From positions 5,123-69,122 of the forward strand of contig NZ_DAVG01000114.1 of the NCBI RefSeq assembly GCF_002505485.1: a stretch of 64,000 bases of DNA, in the 5' to 3' direction. Shown piece by piece: positions 41,480 through 50,614 of this stretch; the first letter of the stretch is position 1; each line of letters starts with the position of its first letter. A model generated the notes under the pieces. That model saw only the letters and a list, made by a program, of their open reading frames with translations, made no database searches and was not told where the DNA came from. The stretch comes from Methanosarcina sp. UBA5 (GTDB taxonomy: Archaea > Halobacteriota > Methanosarcinia > Methanosarcinales > Methanosarcinaceae). A program made the position numbers and the translations under genes.

Positions 41480-42475
41480 ATGCAAAGCAATCTAATTTCG
41501 CCGGAAATGAAAGCTTTCCTTATTTCCATAGGTTCGGTTTCCGTAGATTCCTCCCTTATCCCACGGGCTCGGGGTTCGACTGCAGGTCCGGGGGCAGGTA
41601 CGAGTTCCGTTTTTTTCAGGTCGGGAGAAAAACGGGTAAGGCTCAGCATAAATAAAGACTCTCCGCTTTCGATTCTGAAAGTTGAAGGCGAAGGAAATGT
41701 TGGGGTTTTTTATCAAGGAAAAGAGCTTGTGCGGGGAAAACTTGAGCATGCCCCTGCACACTGCCCTGATCAGGCTTTTATAACCCTTTGTGAAAAATGC
41801 GTGTTTGACTGCAAATACTGTCCTGTGCCCAAATTGCAGGGGCATGTTAAGAGTGAAGAAGAAGTCCTGAGTATAGTTGATGAGGTTTTGCGGGCAGGAA
41901 ATCTGAAAGCTATTTCCCTTACTTCGGGCGTTGAAACCTCAATAGAAGGAGAGGTTGAGCGTGTGCTCAAACTGCTTCCTGCTCTCAAAAAGTACAATGT
42001 CCCCATTGGAGTCTCGGTGTACCCTACTGAAGGGTGTTCCAGAAAATTCTATGAAGCAGGAGCTTCTGAAGTCAAGTACAATGTTGAAACTATGGATCGG
42101 GATATCTTTAAAAATGTTTGTGGGGATCTTTCTCTTGATTATATCCTGGATAGACTCAGGGAAGCTGTGGAAGTTTTCGGGAAAAACCGGGTTTTCAGTA
42201 ATTTTATAATAGGGCTTGGGGAAAGTGACGATTCTGTAAGAAATGGAATCGAGACCCTTGCACAAATGGGAGTAATTCCTGTCCTGCGGCCGGTAAACCC
42301 GCATCCTCTGAGGGCCGGAGATTGCTTTACGGAACGTCCGTCTCCTGAGCGTCTTTTAAAGCTTGCAAAGCTTGAAGCCGAAATTCTCAAGAAATACAGG
42401 CTCGATCCAGAGCTTGCAAAAACGATGTGCCTGAAATGTACAGGCTGTGACCTTGTTCCCTTTGTTGATTTTTAA
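41480..42475 (+). CDS. Radical SAM protein of unknown substrate
   Basis: A 331-residue protein. The SAM/4Fe-4S motif CVFDCKYC (C107, C111, C114) follows TLCEKC; SLTSGVETS and GVSVYPTEGC, VKYNVETMDRDIF and FIIGLGESDDSVRNGIETL are typical TIM-barrel strands. A C-terminal cysteine cluster (CLKCTGC) may bind an extra Fe-S cluster. The frame opens at 41435, but the ATG at 41480 has TAGGAG seven bases upstream. It resembles methanogen radical SAM proteins of the biotin-synthase-like group; I cannot name a product. It stands alone between repeat-rich regions. Confidence 0.85.
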   Translation: MQSNLISPEMKAFLISIGSVSVDSSLIPRARGSTAGPGAGTSSVFFRSGEKRVRLSINKDSPLSILKVEGEGNVGVFYQGKELVRGKLEHAPAHCPDQAFITLCEKCVFDCKYCPVPKLQGHVKSEEEVLSIVDEVLRAGNLKAISLTSGVETSIEGEVERVLKLLPALKKYNVPIGVSVYPTEGCSRKFYEAGASEVKYNVETMDRDIFKNVCGDLSLDYILDRLREAVEVFGKNRVFSNFIIGLGESDDSVRNGIETLAQMGVIPVLRPVNPHPLRAGDCFTERPSPERLLKLAKLEAEILKKYRLDPELAKTMCLKCTGCDLVPFVDF

Positions 42476-43727
42476 TTTCTACTACTTTTTTATTTTTCCT
42501 TTAAAAGTTTGATTTTTTTTTCAAAGAGTCCGTCTTATATAGGACTCATGCATTTGAGTCAAAAAATCAAGTACAATAGACGTTTTTGCTAAATCTGTAT
42601 TTTAGGCAATAAAAGGTTTAATGTATTGATTCCCATTTCAGCCACATAAGTCCTGCTTTTAATTCTTCTAAGAGAGACCCCATTATTTCTACTGGAAACT
42701 TCCATGGGTTAATTTTTTATTACTATTGATTATTTCATTTTTTTTCTTTTTATTTCATTTCTATATACTTTTTCAATTTGCCCTATGAGTTTTAGTTTTT
42801 ATGTGAAAACGATCCTGTTTTCTTTTCTGATTTGATTTTTAAAAGTTCTGGAGCACTTTTCTATCCAACTCTATCTCTTATAACTCATTTACAATTCGCT
42901 TACTGTGTTCAAATATTTGTTTTCTTTCTCGCATTCATTCTCATATTTTTATTTTCGTTCTTGGAAATTTCAGTACTCCATTATTTCCACTGGAATCTAT
43001 GGGTTAACAGCCGGTTTTTCCTGGAGTATATACATACACCTGAGTTAAATTCAGGCTTTTTCAAGCAAACGCAAAAATGTCTCAAAAAGTGTTATGCCGT
43101 GTAAAAAATACTTTTTCTTATTCTACATTTTTTCATTTATCATTCGATCCTGCGTATAGCGCGTGGGATGATTTTGGGTTAATTTGCTCTTGTAATGTTC
43201 CTGAGAATTATTTGTTAAATTATTACTTTCAGGGGCGTAGAATAAAAAGAAATAAAACTGTGACTTTTAAGACGGTAACTTCAAAAAAGAAAATCAAATT
43301 CTGAGAACGAACAAAGAAACTTTAAAAAGAGACCTTACATATTTGATTTTGAAAAGAAAATTCAACTTAGATAGATTTTAAAAGGTTAGCAGCTTAAAAT
43401 ACAGATATCGAGTAAAGTTTTGGAAATGACAAGAAATGAATAATATTAGTGAGTCCAGGGCATGAAATTTAAAGTTTTTAACCCGGAGTTTTTTCTTTTT
43501 GAGATCTATTAAGTCTTACTCACGCCCCTTATTATATTCATTATGTGTATTTATCTATAATTTTGGAGATGGCATCTCTATAAAAAATTGTAACCCGTTC
43601 ATTTCCACTGGAAAGAGTGAAATTGGACCCCCCTTACCTTCTTCTTTCGGTCTGATTTTAAATTTCACTTTTATTTCCGGGTAAACTTTAGCTTTTATTT
43701 TTACATCAGGCTTTTTAACCTTCAGGC
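42476..43727. other. 1.25-kb non-coding region with a MITE copy and degenerate repeats
   Basis: Starts with T-rich DNA, then a ~114-bp inverted-repeat element (42541-42654), then copies of a short word around atttccactggaa (42681-42712, 42979-43007, 43596-43616). Small ORFs here are T-rich, hydrophobic and lack start signals. Confidence 0.55.
42541..42654 (-). mobile_element. MITE-like inverted-repeat element, copy A
   Basis: Runs from AGGACTCATG to CATAAGTCCT (ends are imperfect inverted repeats). The internal sequence aligns with copy C, and with the reverse complement of copy B, including a TTTTAGGCA-type segment and an AGGTTTAATG...ATTGATT segment. 114 bp, no coding capacity. Strand is set relative to copy B. 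Confidence 0.7.
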
Positions 43728-44534
43728 TTACCTTCCCAACTTCGATAATTCTTCCGCGCTTACGCCCTCGTGAACTACTTTTGCAATTCTTCGGACAAGG
43801 CCTGTAGGGTCCTGGGCCTGGAAAACATTTCTTCCTATGGCAACGCCCTTTCCTCCGGCTTCGAGAGACCCTTCGATCATTTCCAGCAATTCCTGTTCAG
43901 AATCCATCTTCGGACCGCCTGCGATGATTACGGGTACAGGGCATCCTTCAACTACCTCTTTAAAAGTTTCAGGGCTTCCGGTATAGTTTGTTTTGATTAT
44001 ATCGGCTCCAAGTTCGGCTCCAATTCGGGCCGCATGCTTTACGACATCCACATCATATTCAGAGCGGACCTTTTTTCCGCGCGGGTACATCATTGCAAGG
44101 AGCGGTATTCCCCATTCGTCGCACTTTCCTGCCACGTATCCTAGTCCCTGTAGCATCTCGTACTCATCTTCAGCCCCGACATTCACATGAACCGATACAG
44201 CATCAGCTCCGACTTTTATAGCCTCTTCTACGGTTGTTACCAGAACCTTATGGTTTGGATCAGGAGCAAGGGAAGTTGAAGCTGAAAGATGTATTATAAG
44301 ACCAACATCATGCCCGTATCCACGGTGTCCGTATTTTGCAAGCCCCATGTGCCCGAGTACGGCATTTGCCCCGCCTTCTGCAACCTTGTTTACAGTTTCC
44401 TGAAGGTTTTTAAGTCCTTCAATCGGACCTGCACCAACTCCGTGGTCCATAGGAATAATAATAGCATTGCCGGTATTTCGATTGAATATACGCTCCATCC
44501 GTACAGATTTACCTATAATGTTCATAGCCTGCAT
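43728..44534 (-). CDS. 2-amino-3,7-dideoxy-D-threo-hept-6-ulosonate synthase
   Basis: First step of the archaeal route to 3-dehydroquinate and aromatic amino acids: condensation of L-aspartate semialdehyde with 6-deoxy-5-ketofructose phosphate. The 268-residue class I aldolase shows [62 protein letters not shown] and [13 protein letters not shown] with the Schiff-base Lys, then [17 protein letters not shown]-like stretch (AGTATATATTAT on the minus strand) ends ~20 bases before the ATG at 44534 and there is no ribosome binding site, so the mRNA may be leaderless. The aspartate-semialdehyde supplier, asd, is encoded 6 kb away. Confidence 0.92.
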   Translation of the reverse strand: MQAMNIIGKSVRMERIFNRNTGNAIIIPMDHGVGAGPIEGLKNLQETVNKVAEGGANAVLGHMGLAKYGHRGYGHDVGLIIHLSASTSLAPDPNHKVLVTTVEEAIKVGADAVSVHVNVGAEDEYEMLQGLGYVAGKCDEWGIPLLAMMYPRGKKVRSEYDVDVVKHAARIGAELGADIIKTNYTGSPETFKEVVEGCPVPVIIAGGPKMDSEQELLEMIEGSLEAGGKGVAIGRNVFQAQDPTGLVRRIAKVVHEGVSAEELSKLGR

Positions 44535-44660
44535 ATTACGAATCAGATAATATATACTTTATTGGTATATTTCCTAAGAACTCAAATATCAAATTTTCTT
44601 CTATTTACTTTTTTAAAACTCTTTTTTCACTAATGAAAGGTTGAAAAAACTTCAAAATAT

Positions 44661-44740
44661 AAAATAAAGCTTAAAAACTGTAAAATAAAGCTTAAAAAAC
44701 ATAAAATAAAACTTAAAAAATATTGAGTAAAGTTCAAAGA
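44661..44740. repeat. 21-bp tandem repeat in the intergenic region
   Basis: Units aaaataaagcttaaaaactg(t), aaaataaagcttaaaaaaca(t) and aaaataaaacttaaaaaata(t) at 44661, 44682 and 44703, plus a degenerate fourth. They lie between the dut 3' end and the ADH synthase promoter. Confidence 0.75.
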
Positions 44741-44774
44741 GCTTTTAAAAAATCCTAGAAAAGTCTTTGAGGCC

Positions 44775-45290
44775 TTATTCTGTATTTTCGTTTTGGTAGA
44801 TTCCTGAATACCCTTCTTCCACTTTCGCATCCAGGGTATAGAATAAAAGCTGCATAATTCGGGCGTCTTTCTTCAGCTTGAAGCCTGCCGAGTTGTAGAC
44901 TACCAGCATTGACTCGCTGCGACCCCTGTACCCTGCATCCCATACCGCGGTTTCAAGGGTAGCTCCACAGCGAATAAGGGTTGACCGTGGCTTTGCAATC
45001 GCAGCCAGGTTCATGGGAATATTTACGATTTCATTAAATAATACTTTATAGATTCCCTTGGATAAGTAAATCCAACCATCACTCCCGAATTCAAGAGTTT
45101 TTCCATCTGGAAGCTTTCTTTCAGAATTGTCAAAATCTACAGCTCCAGAACCTTCTATTGTTTTTATCTCTTTGAGGGTAAGTTCAAGTCCGTTAGGCTG
45201 GATCTGGGTTTCTATATCAACGGCGTTTTCAAGCAAAGAGGGCTTTGCCTTTATAAGTTTTCTCAGTTCTGTGCTGGATAGAAGCGTCAT
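44775..45290 (-). CDS. dut: dUTP diphosphatase (archaeal dCTP deaminase-like dUTPase)
   Basis: Hydrolyses dUTP to dUMP and PPi, keeping uracil out of DNA. The 171-residue protein has DIETQIQPNGLELTLKEI, AAIAKPRSTLIRCGATLETAVWDAGYRGRSESMLVV and ARIMQLLFYTLDAKVEEGYSGIYQNE, the archaeal dUTPase/dCTP deaminase motif set; the C-terminal GYSGIYQ is the flexible nucleotide-closing tail. No ribosome binding site precedes the ATG at 45290. The alternative is a bifunctional dCTP deaminase/dUTPase; close Methanosarcina homologues are annotated as dUTPase. Confidence 0.9.
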   Translation of the reverse strand: MTLLSSTELRKLIKAKPSLLENAVDIETQIQPNGLELTLKEIKTIEGSGAVDFDNSERKLPDGKTLEFGSDGWIYLSKGIYKVLFNEIVNIPMNLAAIAKPRSTLIRCGATLETAVWDAGYRGRSESMLVVYNSAGFKLKKDARIMQLLFYTLDAKVEEGYSGIYQNENTE

Positions 45291-45495
45291 CGGAAATGTA
45301 ATTGAAAAGATTCTTTATTACTGTTTCGGATTCCCTCTTTCTGAAGTTTCTCTTTTCCTGTCTTTATTTTTTATTATATCATTAATATTATTCTCTTTTC
45401 TATTTTAGACGGGTATTTATGAAAAGGTTTATTGTTCTCAGGTAATAACCACACCTGTCGAGATTTTCATATTAATAATCAATTGGGTTTGATAA

Positions 45496-47682
45496 ATGGC
45501 TTATGAGAGGCTTCTAATGATAGCAAAAAGACCTACTGCATACATTATTTTCTCTGTGTTTTTTATATTCTTATTAACAGGCTGTGCCCTGGCTGCCACG
45601 GACAGAATGCAAGGTATTTCCACAGAAGAGACCTCATGGAACTACTCTCAGGAAATTTTGATCACTGAGAACGCCGGTAAAACTCTACAAGGGTATCCTA
45701 TCCTTGTTCGTTTAAACTCTTCGAATTTTAATTTTTCAAAGGCAAAAAGTGACGGTTCAGACATTCGATTCTCTTCCGAGAATAAAACACTTAATTATTG
45801 GATTGAGACTTGGAAGCCTGAAAATGAGGAAGCTCTTATCTGGGTCAGGCTTCCATCTCTCTCTGCAAACCAAACCACTAAAATCCTCATGAGGTATGGA
45901 AACCCCGGAGCTGAAGCTGTGAGTAGTGGAGAGAATACATTTGACTTTTTTGATGATTTCGAGGGCAACAGCCTTAACGAGTTTCGTTGGAATGTTGAAA
46001 ATGAAGGAGGAGGCCTGGTTGAAGTTAAAAATGGAATATGTAACGTTTCAGCTCCGAGTCCTCATGTTCATGATTTCTCTATGGTTTACAGCAAAAACAA
46101 TTTTAACATCAATTCTATGTTTGTGGTCAAAAGAATGAAGGTTACCACAGGTGAGGATGATAGAGGGCCTTCACTGCAGCAAGGTTTTGTAGACCAGATT
46201 GACAGCAGAAGCAATGAAATCAAACATGAGACCGAATTTGCTAATGAAAGCCGAGTGGGCCTGGAAACAATTTACGAGAAGCAAAAGAGCACTTTCTATG
46301 ATCTTACTGATGTTAGTGTTCCTGAAGGAGAATGGTATGTCTCAGGAATTGCCTGGTATGAAGAGAGCAATGCTCCCAAAGTATCCTGGTTTAAAAATGG
46401 TATCCGCGACTCTAAAATGGATTTTGCCTCTAATGATTCCGTAACCAATCTCCCGATGCATATTTATCTATATGCTGCTTCTTACAAGGATTCCTCAAAA
46501 AACACAGGCTGTATGGCAGTTGATTATGCGCTGGTTCGAAAATTTGTAGGAACCGAACCAATGGTCAAGGTTATCTCAGCTCAGGGAGAAAATAGAATTT
46601 CTTTAGAAAATGGTTCCGTAAATAACTCTAAAGACTTTTCTGTAAACAATTCTAAAAGTGATTCTCTAAACAATTCTAAGAGTGAATCTGTAAATAATTC
46701 TGAAAATGTCTCTGAAAATAAATCTGAGGACATTTCCGAGCCTGGGTCCAAGTTGAATTCTGAGACCTCTACTTTCGAAGGAGCGGCGCAGGTGCAGGAA
46801 AATCTGAGCCAGAATGATACCAGTGCCTCAGAGTCTAAATTCCCTAAATACAATGTCGAGATTTCCGGAATCAAGCTTTCTTCCCCTTACAATTTCGATT
46901 TCTCTACACTTACAAAAGAGCTCAACTCTTCAGGCATAAATACGATTTTTCTCAGTGTAAACAGCGAAGATATATGGCAATACGAGCGCTTTGTGAAAAT
47001 GGCTCATGAAAATGGAATTTCCGTACATGCCGTGCTCCTGGAAGATGTAAATTGCACAAAAAAAGGAGCTGGTAACCTCTGCCAGAATACTCTGGACGCA
47101 GTACTTGATTATAATGAAAAGTCCCTTGCTCCCTTTGATGGGGTCGATATATACGTAAACTCTTCTGCCTGGGAAAGCCCTGAAGAAAGCGCGATCGATT
47201 ACAGGAAGCTGTTTGAAACCGCCAATAAAAAGGCCGAAGAAAACGTATCCATCTCAGCAAGCCTTCCGCTTAATTATACTGCATCGCAAATCAAGGAAAT
47301 CACTCCTTTTGTTGATTCCTTCGTTATCAGGGCTTATCCCGGCGAAACTGAAGAGCTTAACACCGTTTCAGGTATTGTTGACGTCGTTGCCCTCGAAATG
47401 GGAGAGATAAGAGGCGCTGGTTCAAGAGGAATAATAGAAATTTCTGTGAAAGAAGGCTTTAAGGATAAGTATTCAATACAGCAGCTTTTTGCCGGCCTCG
47501 CAGATTATTATTCAGATGATTCGGCTTTCCTAGGAGTCTCGGTTTTCAACTGCGATACCTATAAAGAACTGCCTCAAACACAGCCAGAAGAGAAGGAGTC
47601 TCCAATTCCTGGATTTAACGTCCTCTCAGTGATTCTTGCGGGGCTTGGAGCTTTTTTCTTCTTAAAAGTAAAGAGAAATTAA
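45496..47682 (+). CDS. DUF2341 surface protein with TIM-barrel-like domain and PGF-type C-terminal anchor
   Basis: A 728-residue exported protein. The signal segment (AYIIFSVFFIFLLTGCALAA) contains LTGC, a lipobox-like word. A DUF2341 domain follows (WNYSQEILITENAGKTLQGYPILVRL...), then a concanavalin-like beta region up to ~365. Next is a low-complexity Asn/Ser/Lys/Glu linker (NNSKSDSLNNSKSESVNNSE and similar, 370-440). A C-terminal ~230-residue domain (LSSPYNFDFSTLTKELNSSG, FDGVDIYVNSSAW, SFVIRAYPGE) resembles glycosidase-like TIM barrels. The protein ends PIPGFNVLSVILAGLGAFFFLKVKRN, a PGF-CTERM-like sorting signal for an archaeosortase. Many N-glycosylation sequons occur. Likely an S-layer-associated polysaccharide-binding or -degrading protein; activity unknown. 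Confidence 0.85.
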   Translation: MAYERLLMIAKRPTAYIIFSVFFIFLLTGCALAATDRMQGISTEETSWNYSQEILITENAGKTLQGYPILVRLNSSNFNFSKAKSDGSDIRFSSENKTLNYWIETWKPENEEALIWVRLPSLSANQTTKILMRYGNPGAEAVSSGENTFDFFDDFEGNSLNEFRWNVENEGGGLVEVKNGICNVSAPSPHVHDFSMVYSKNNFNINSMFVVKRMKVTTGEDDRGPSLQQGFVDQIDSRSNEIKHETEFANESRVGLETIYEKQKSTFYDLTDVSVPEGEWYVSGIAWYEESNAPKVSWFKNGIRDSKMDFASNDSVTNLPMHIYLYAASYKDSSKNTGCMAVDYALVRKFVGTEPMVKVISAQGENRISLENGSVNNSKDFSVNNSKSDSLNNSKSESVNNSENVSENKSEDISEPGSKLNSETSTFEGAAQVQENLSQNDTSASESKFPKYNVEISGIKLSSPYNFDFSTLTKELNSSGINTIFLSVNSEDIWQYERFVKMAHENGISVHAVLLEDVNCTKKGAGNLCQNTLDAVLDYNEKSLAPFDGVDIYVNSSAWESPEESAIDYRKLFETANKKAEENVSISASLPLNYTASQIKEITPFVDSFVIRAYPGETEELNTVSGIVDVVALEMGEIRGAGSRGIIEISVKEGFKDKYSIQQLFAGLADYYSDDSAFLGVSVFNCDTYKELPQTQPEEKESPIPGFNVLSVILAGLGAFFFLKVKRN

Positions 47683-48102
47683 GAGCCTATATAAAAGTCA
47701 GTAATGCATGTTGAAAAGTTACTAGGACTTACGCAGTTGAACTGAGAAATCAATAGTACTAAACCTTCAACTGCCTAAAATATGTATTTAGACGTAGCGT
47801 CTATTGTGCTTGGTTTTTCACCTCCAATGTGTAAGTCCTAACCTCATCATTAAGGTATTCTCCCAGAATACCTTTTCCAGTAACCTTTCAGTGTGTAAGT
47901 TTTCAAAAAAAGCAGGAAGTAGGTTCGTCAAATACATAAGCAATAAGGTTATGACGATCAAGATGAGTTGCGGATTCAGAGATGGGTGAGAGTCATCAAG
48001 GTAAGATTGGAGGAGATTTTACAAAATTCATTATGAGATGAACTTTTAAAAAAGAATATATTGTAGAAGTTTATTGGAAAAAATAAGATGATAACCATCA
48101 AG
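47683..48102. other. Intergenic region containing MITE copy B
   Basis: 420 bases between convergent genes; 116 of them are the inverted-repeat element at 47724-47839. The remainder shows no gene. Confidence 0.6.
47724..47839 (+). mobile_element. MITE-like inverted-repeat element, copy B
   Basis: 116 bp, from AGGACTTACG to TGTAAGTCCT: 9-bp terminal inverted repeats AGGACTTAC/GTAAGTCCT. An inner hairpin GCAGTTGAA/TTCAACTGC occupies the left part (47733-47741 with 47766-47774). It is the reverse-complement match of copy C along its whole length. Confidence 0.85.
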
Positions 48103-48285
48103 TCATATTATTTCGCGACTTATCGGTGTAACTGAAAACCAGCGTACATTTCGAAGTGGAATATGTCGGTTTTTGTTGTCATTCAACATCATCCATAGAA
48201 GATCTAAACCAAATCTAACTTCTGTGCAGTCAAATGACTCATAATAACCATCCATCCACCTGACATTTACTTTTATATTAGTCAT
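48103..48285 (-). CDS. Small hypothetical protein
   Basis: 60 residues (MTNIKVNVRWMDGYYESFDCTEVRFG...RHIPLRNVRWFSVTPIS), beta-rich and not recognised. A strong AGGAGG site eight bases before the ATG at 48285 decides the start over the longer frame from 48306. The ATG lies inside the last codons of the upstream small ORF, so translation is probably coupled. Confidence 0.6.
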   Translation of the reverse strand: MTNIKVNVRWMDGYYESFDCTEVRFGLDLLWMMLNDNKNRHIPLRNVRWFSVTPISREII

Positions 48286-48499
48286 ATAGCCGAACCTCCT
48301 TATCACATTCTTTTATAGCATCAATAAGCAGGAAACCATTGATGATAATCCAACAAATTAGTGAAGCAGCCAAGTTACTTACATTATTAACTTGTACTGT
48401 GTAAAGTCCATATTCATTTAGAGATACTTTTATGAGTTGCATTTTCCAGTAGATATGGAAAGGAAAAGAATCTGCCACTCTAACTATATTGAAATCCAA
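48278..48499 (-). CDS. Small hypothetical protein, coupled to the next gene
   Basis: Up to 73 residues from a TTG at 48499 (AGGT seven bases upstream), or 54 from an ATG at 48442. It contains VSLNEYGLYTVQVNNVSNLAASLICWIIINGFLLIDAIKECD, one hydrophobic helix. Not recognised. Its stop overlaps the start region of the gene at 48285, and the ribosome binding site of that gene lies inside it, which is the main support for both. Confidence 0.45.
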   Translation of the reverse strand: MDFNIVRVADSFPFHIYWKMQLIKVSLNEYGLYTVQVNNVSNLAASLICWIIINGFLLIDAIKECDKEVRLYD

Positions 48500-48555
48500 G
48501 TAAAAACCTGGACGTCGACAAATTTCGATATTGTTCTTCTGTTGAATTTATGTTT

Positions 48556-48801
48556 TTATTTCATCATTTCTTGTACCTTTCGAATGTCAGCTATAGCTTT
48601 TTTCTTTAACTCGGTCATCTTTTCCTCATTAATTATTTCATTTTCCATCCATTGCGTTAGTATCTCCATTCTCATTACCATAACTTTCTTTTTCTGTTCT
48701 TCAGTTAGAAGTCCCCACATTTCAGTCATAAGTTCCACAATAGCAGGCATCGCTCCAGCATGCGTCATTGTGTGCGTTCCCATTGAATGTCCTTTGTCCA
48801 T
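48556..48801 (-). CDS. Small helical hypothetical protein with His/Met-rich N-terminus
   Basis: 81 residues. The N-terminus MDKGHSMGTHTMTHAGAM is rich in His and Met; the rest (LLTEEQKKKVMVMRMEILTQWMENEIINEEKMTELKKKAIADIRKVQEMMK) is a long amphipathic helix pair. GGGGTAGG lies shortly before the ATG at 48801. The LTEEQKKK pattern recalls small metal-responsive Spy/CpxP-like helices, but there is no signal peptide. Function unknown. Confidence 0.6.
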   Translation of the reverse strand: MDKGHSMGTHTMTHAGAMPAIVELMTEMWGLLTEEQKKKVMVMRMEILTQWMENEIINEEKMTELKKKAIADIRKVQEMMK

Positions 48802-49930
48802 GTTTACCTACCCCTTTAATGATATTCATAAAACAAAATTTTGATAATTTCTGCGATACAATTATTATTTTTAGAGACTTTTTTATCTCTTCTGGAACCA
48901 CCAAACTTTACCATCGATCCCACTAGCGATTGACTGCAATCAATCAAAAGTGCAGAAAATAATAGAAAGTCTCGATTTCAAATTGTACCACCTGATGATT
49001 AGTATTCAAGGAATATAATATTAGAAGAAAAATAAATACGAAATGAGTAATAATTAAGTTGATCCCAAAACTCAAAACTACTCCTTAAATCTCAAATGTA
49101 GTTAATCAATCGAGTTTCGGATCTCAAAAAAGGTCTGGAAACTGATATTGATGTAGCAATTATGTTGGTTTTGGGATGGTCTCATTAAAAAAGTCAAAAA
49201 TCATAGTATGCCTGACTCAAAAGAATAAGGCTGCTCGGAAGAGAAGTTTATATTATGGCAAACCTTTGAGCAGAAACTTAATTTCCAAAAATATATCTAT
49301 CCATATTCTTCAATCTTAGGACTTACGTACTTGAAGTACAAAATCAAGCACTTTCGGCATTGTGACTTGTTTAGTGTTTTAGACAGTTGAAGGTTTAATG
49401 CTATTGATTTCTCAGTTCAACCGTATAAGTCCTATCCTAGACAAAGATCTTTTTTGAGAATTAGTAATAAGTTGTTTTATATTCGATAATTTATATAATT
49501 ATATACACATATTTGCCTTTAGTCGAATGTGAAATGGAAAATTGAATTGTTATAATAAAAGAAATCCGATCTCAAAGAGACATTGATTGTGGATATTTGC
49601 TGCAGCCGCATTGAACCGGTGCTTTAAATGAAAGAAGCAATGCACTCCAGTCAGCTCCGGTAACAAAGTTTCTTCCCAAATACGAATTAATAGAGGGTGA
49701 GCTTGTACACATTCAATAAATTATATCAGTGCATTTTCCAAACAGGAGAACTTCCTTCTTTGTAGGGAAAGGCAATTTTCTCTTTGGCTCTGGTTTGTTT
49801 TATATGTACAAAAATATTCTGGAAGAAAAATCCTGTGATTCAGGATGAATAAATCTCTTTAACTGAGCCTATACCTGTATCTGGAGCAGGCATAGTGATA
49901 AGGCCCAAATGAATAAAGGAGATGGAATAT
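48802..49930. other. 1.1-kb intergenic region containing MITE copy C
   Basis: Holds the inverted-repeat element at 49318-49433 and, at 49621-49719, a short open frame (ending FLPKYELIEGELVHIQ-stop) that may be the worn end of an old gene. No complete gene seen. Confidence 0.5.
49318..49433 (-). mobile_element. MITE-like inverted-repeat element, copy C
   Basis: 116 bp, the same length as copy B and in opposite orientation. Ends are AGGACTTACG and GTATAAGTCCT. Its right half (cagttgaaggtttaatgcta, then ttgatttctcagttcaac) is the reverse complement of the left half of copy B with few changes. Confidence 0.85.
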
Positions 49931-50479
49931 ATGGAGCAACCAATTGGTACTGGGTCCAAAACGGAGTTAGAAGTATCGCAAGCACCCTGGTGGTCTATAC
50001 TTCTGGAAGGGATTATTGCTATTGTTATAGGTATATTCCTCTTATACGAGCCTATAGCAACTACTATTCTGTTAATACAACTCCTGGCCATTTTCTGGCT
50101 AGCAGAAGGAATTGTTGCTGTAATAGGAGCGCTGATATTTACGAAGGACGGGAAATGGAAGCTGCTTTCAGGCATTCTGAGCATTATTGCAGGAGTTGTC
50201 ATACTAATGTACCCTATCATCAGTCCTTACATAGTTCTTAAGCTCCTCATTGTCTTCATAGGAGCATTAGCTATTATCAACGGTGCTGTGGTACTTACCT
50301 CAGCACTTAAAGGAGGGGGGTGGGGTACGGGTATTCTTGGCGCTCTTACCATAATCCTTGGTTTGCTTCTGCTGACTAACTCTCTGGCAGGAGTCCTGAT
50401 CCTACCCTGGATATTCGGATTTTTCCTTATTATCGGGGGAATTGGAGCAGTTGTCTGGGGAATAAAAATACGAGCCTGA
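49931..50479 (+). CDS. HdeD/DUF308-family membrane protein
   Basis: A 182-residue protein with six membrane helices in three pairs, for example WWSILLEGIIAIVIGIFLLYEP, TTILLIQLLAIFWLAEGIVAVIGAL, LLSGILSIIAGVVILMYPIISP, IVLKLLIVFIGALAIINGAVVL, GILGALTIILGLLLLTNSLAG and PWIFGFFLIIGGIGAVVWGI. This is the HdeD pattern, linked to acid or general stress in bacteria; in archaea the role is unknown. AAAGGAG lies nine bases before the ATG at 49931, preferred over the ATG at 49922 that abuts it. Monocistronic. Confidence 0.9.
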   Translation: MEQPIGTGSKTELEVSQAPWWSILLEGIIAIVIGIFLLYEPIATTILLIQLLAIFWLAEGIVAVIGALIFTKDGKWKLLSGILSIIAGVVILMYPIISPYIVLKLLIVFIGALAIINGAVVLTSALKGGGWGTGILGALTIILGLLLLTNSLAGVLILPWIFGFFLIIGGIGAVVWGIKIRA

Positions 50480-50614
50480 ATACGGAATTTTGCGGGAAAA
50501 TTTTCCGAACTTCCACAAAAACTTATAAATTTTTTTGAATAAGAGAAATCTTTTTATGTTAGTCAAACATTTATTCTTTTATTACATTGTTTAAAATTTG
50601 AACTTTTTAAACGT

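Noticed and set aside
42832..43304. Two overlapping hydrophobic ORFs
   Set aside because: T-rich strand gives Phe/Leu/Ile runs; no start signals, and surrounding DNA is full of degenerate repeats.
49615..49719. Short frame ending FLPKYELIEGELVHIQ-stop
   Set aside because: Looks like the worn end of a gene, but there is too little sequence to name a family, so it is mentioned only in the region note.
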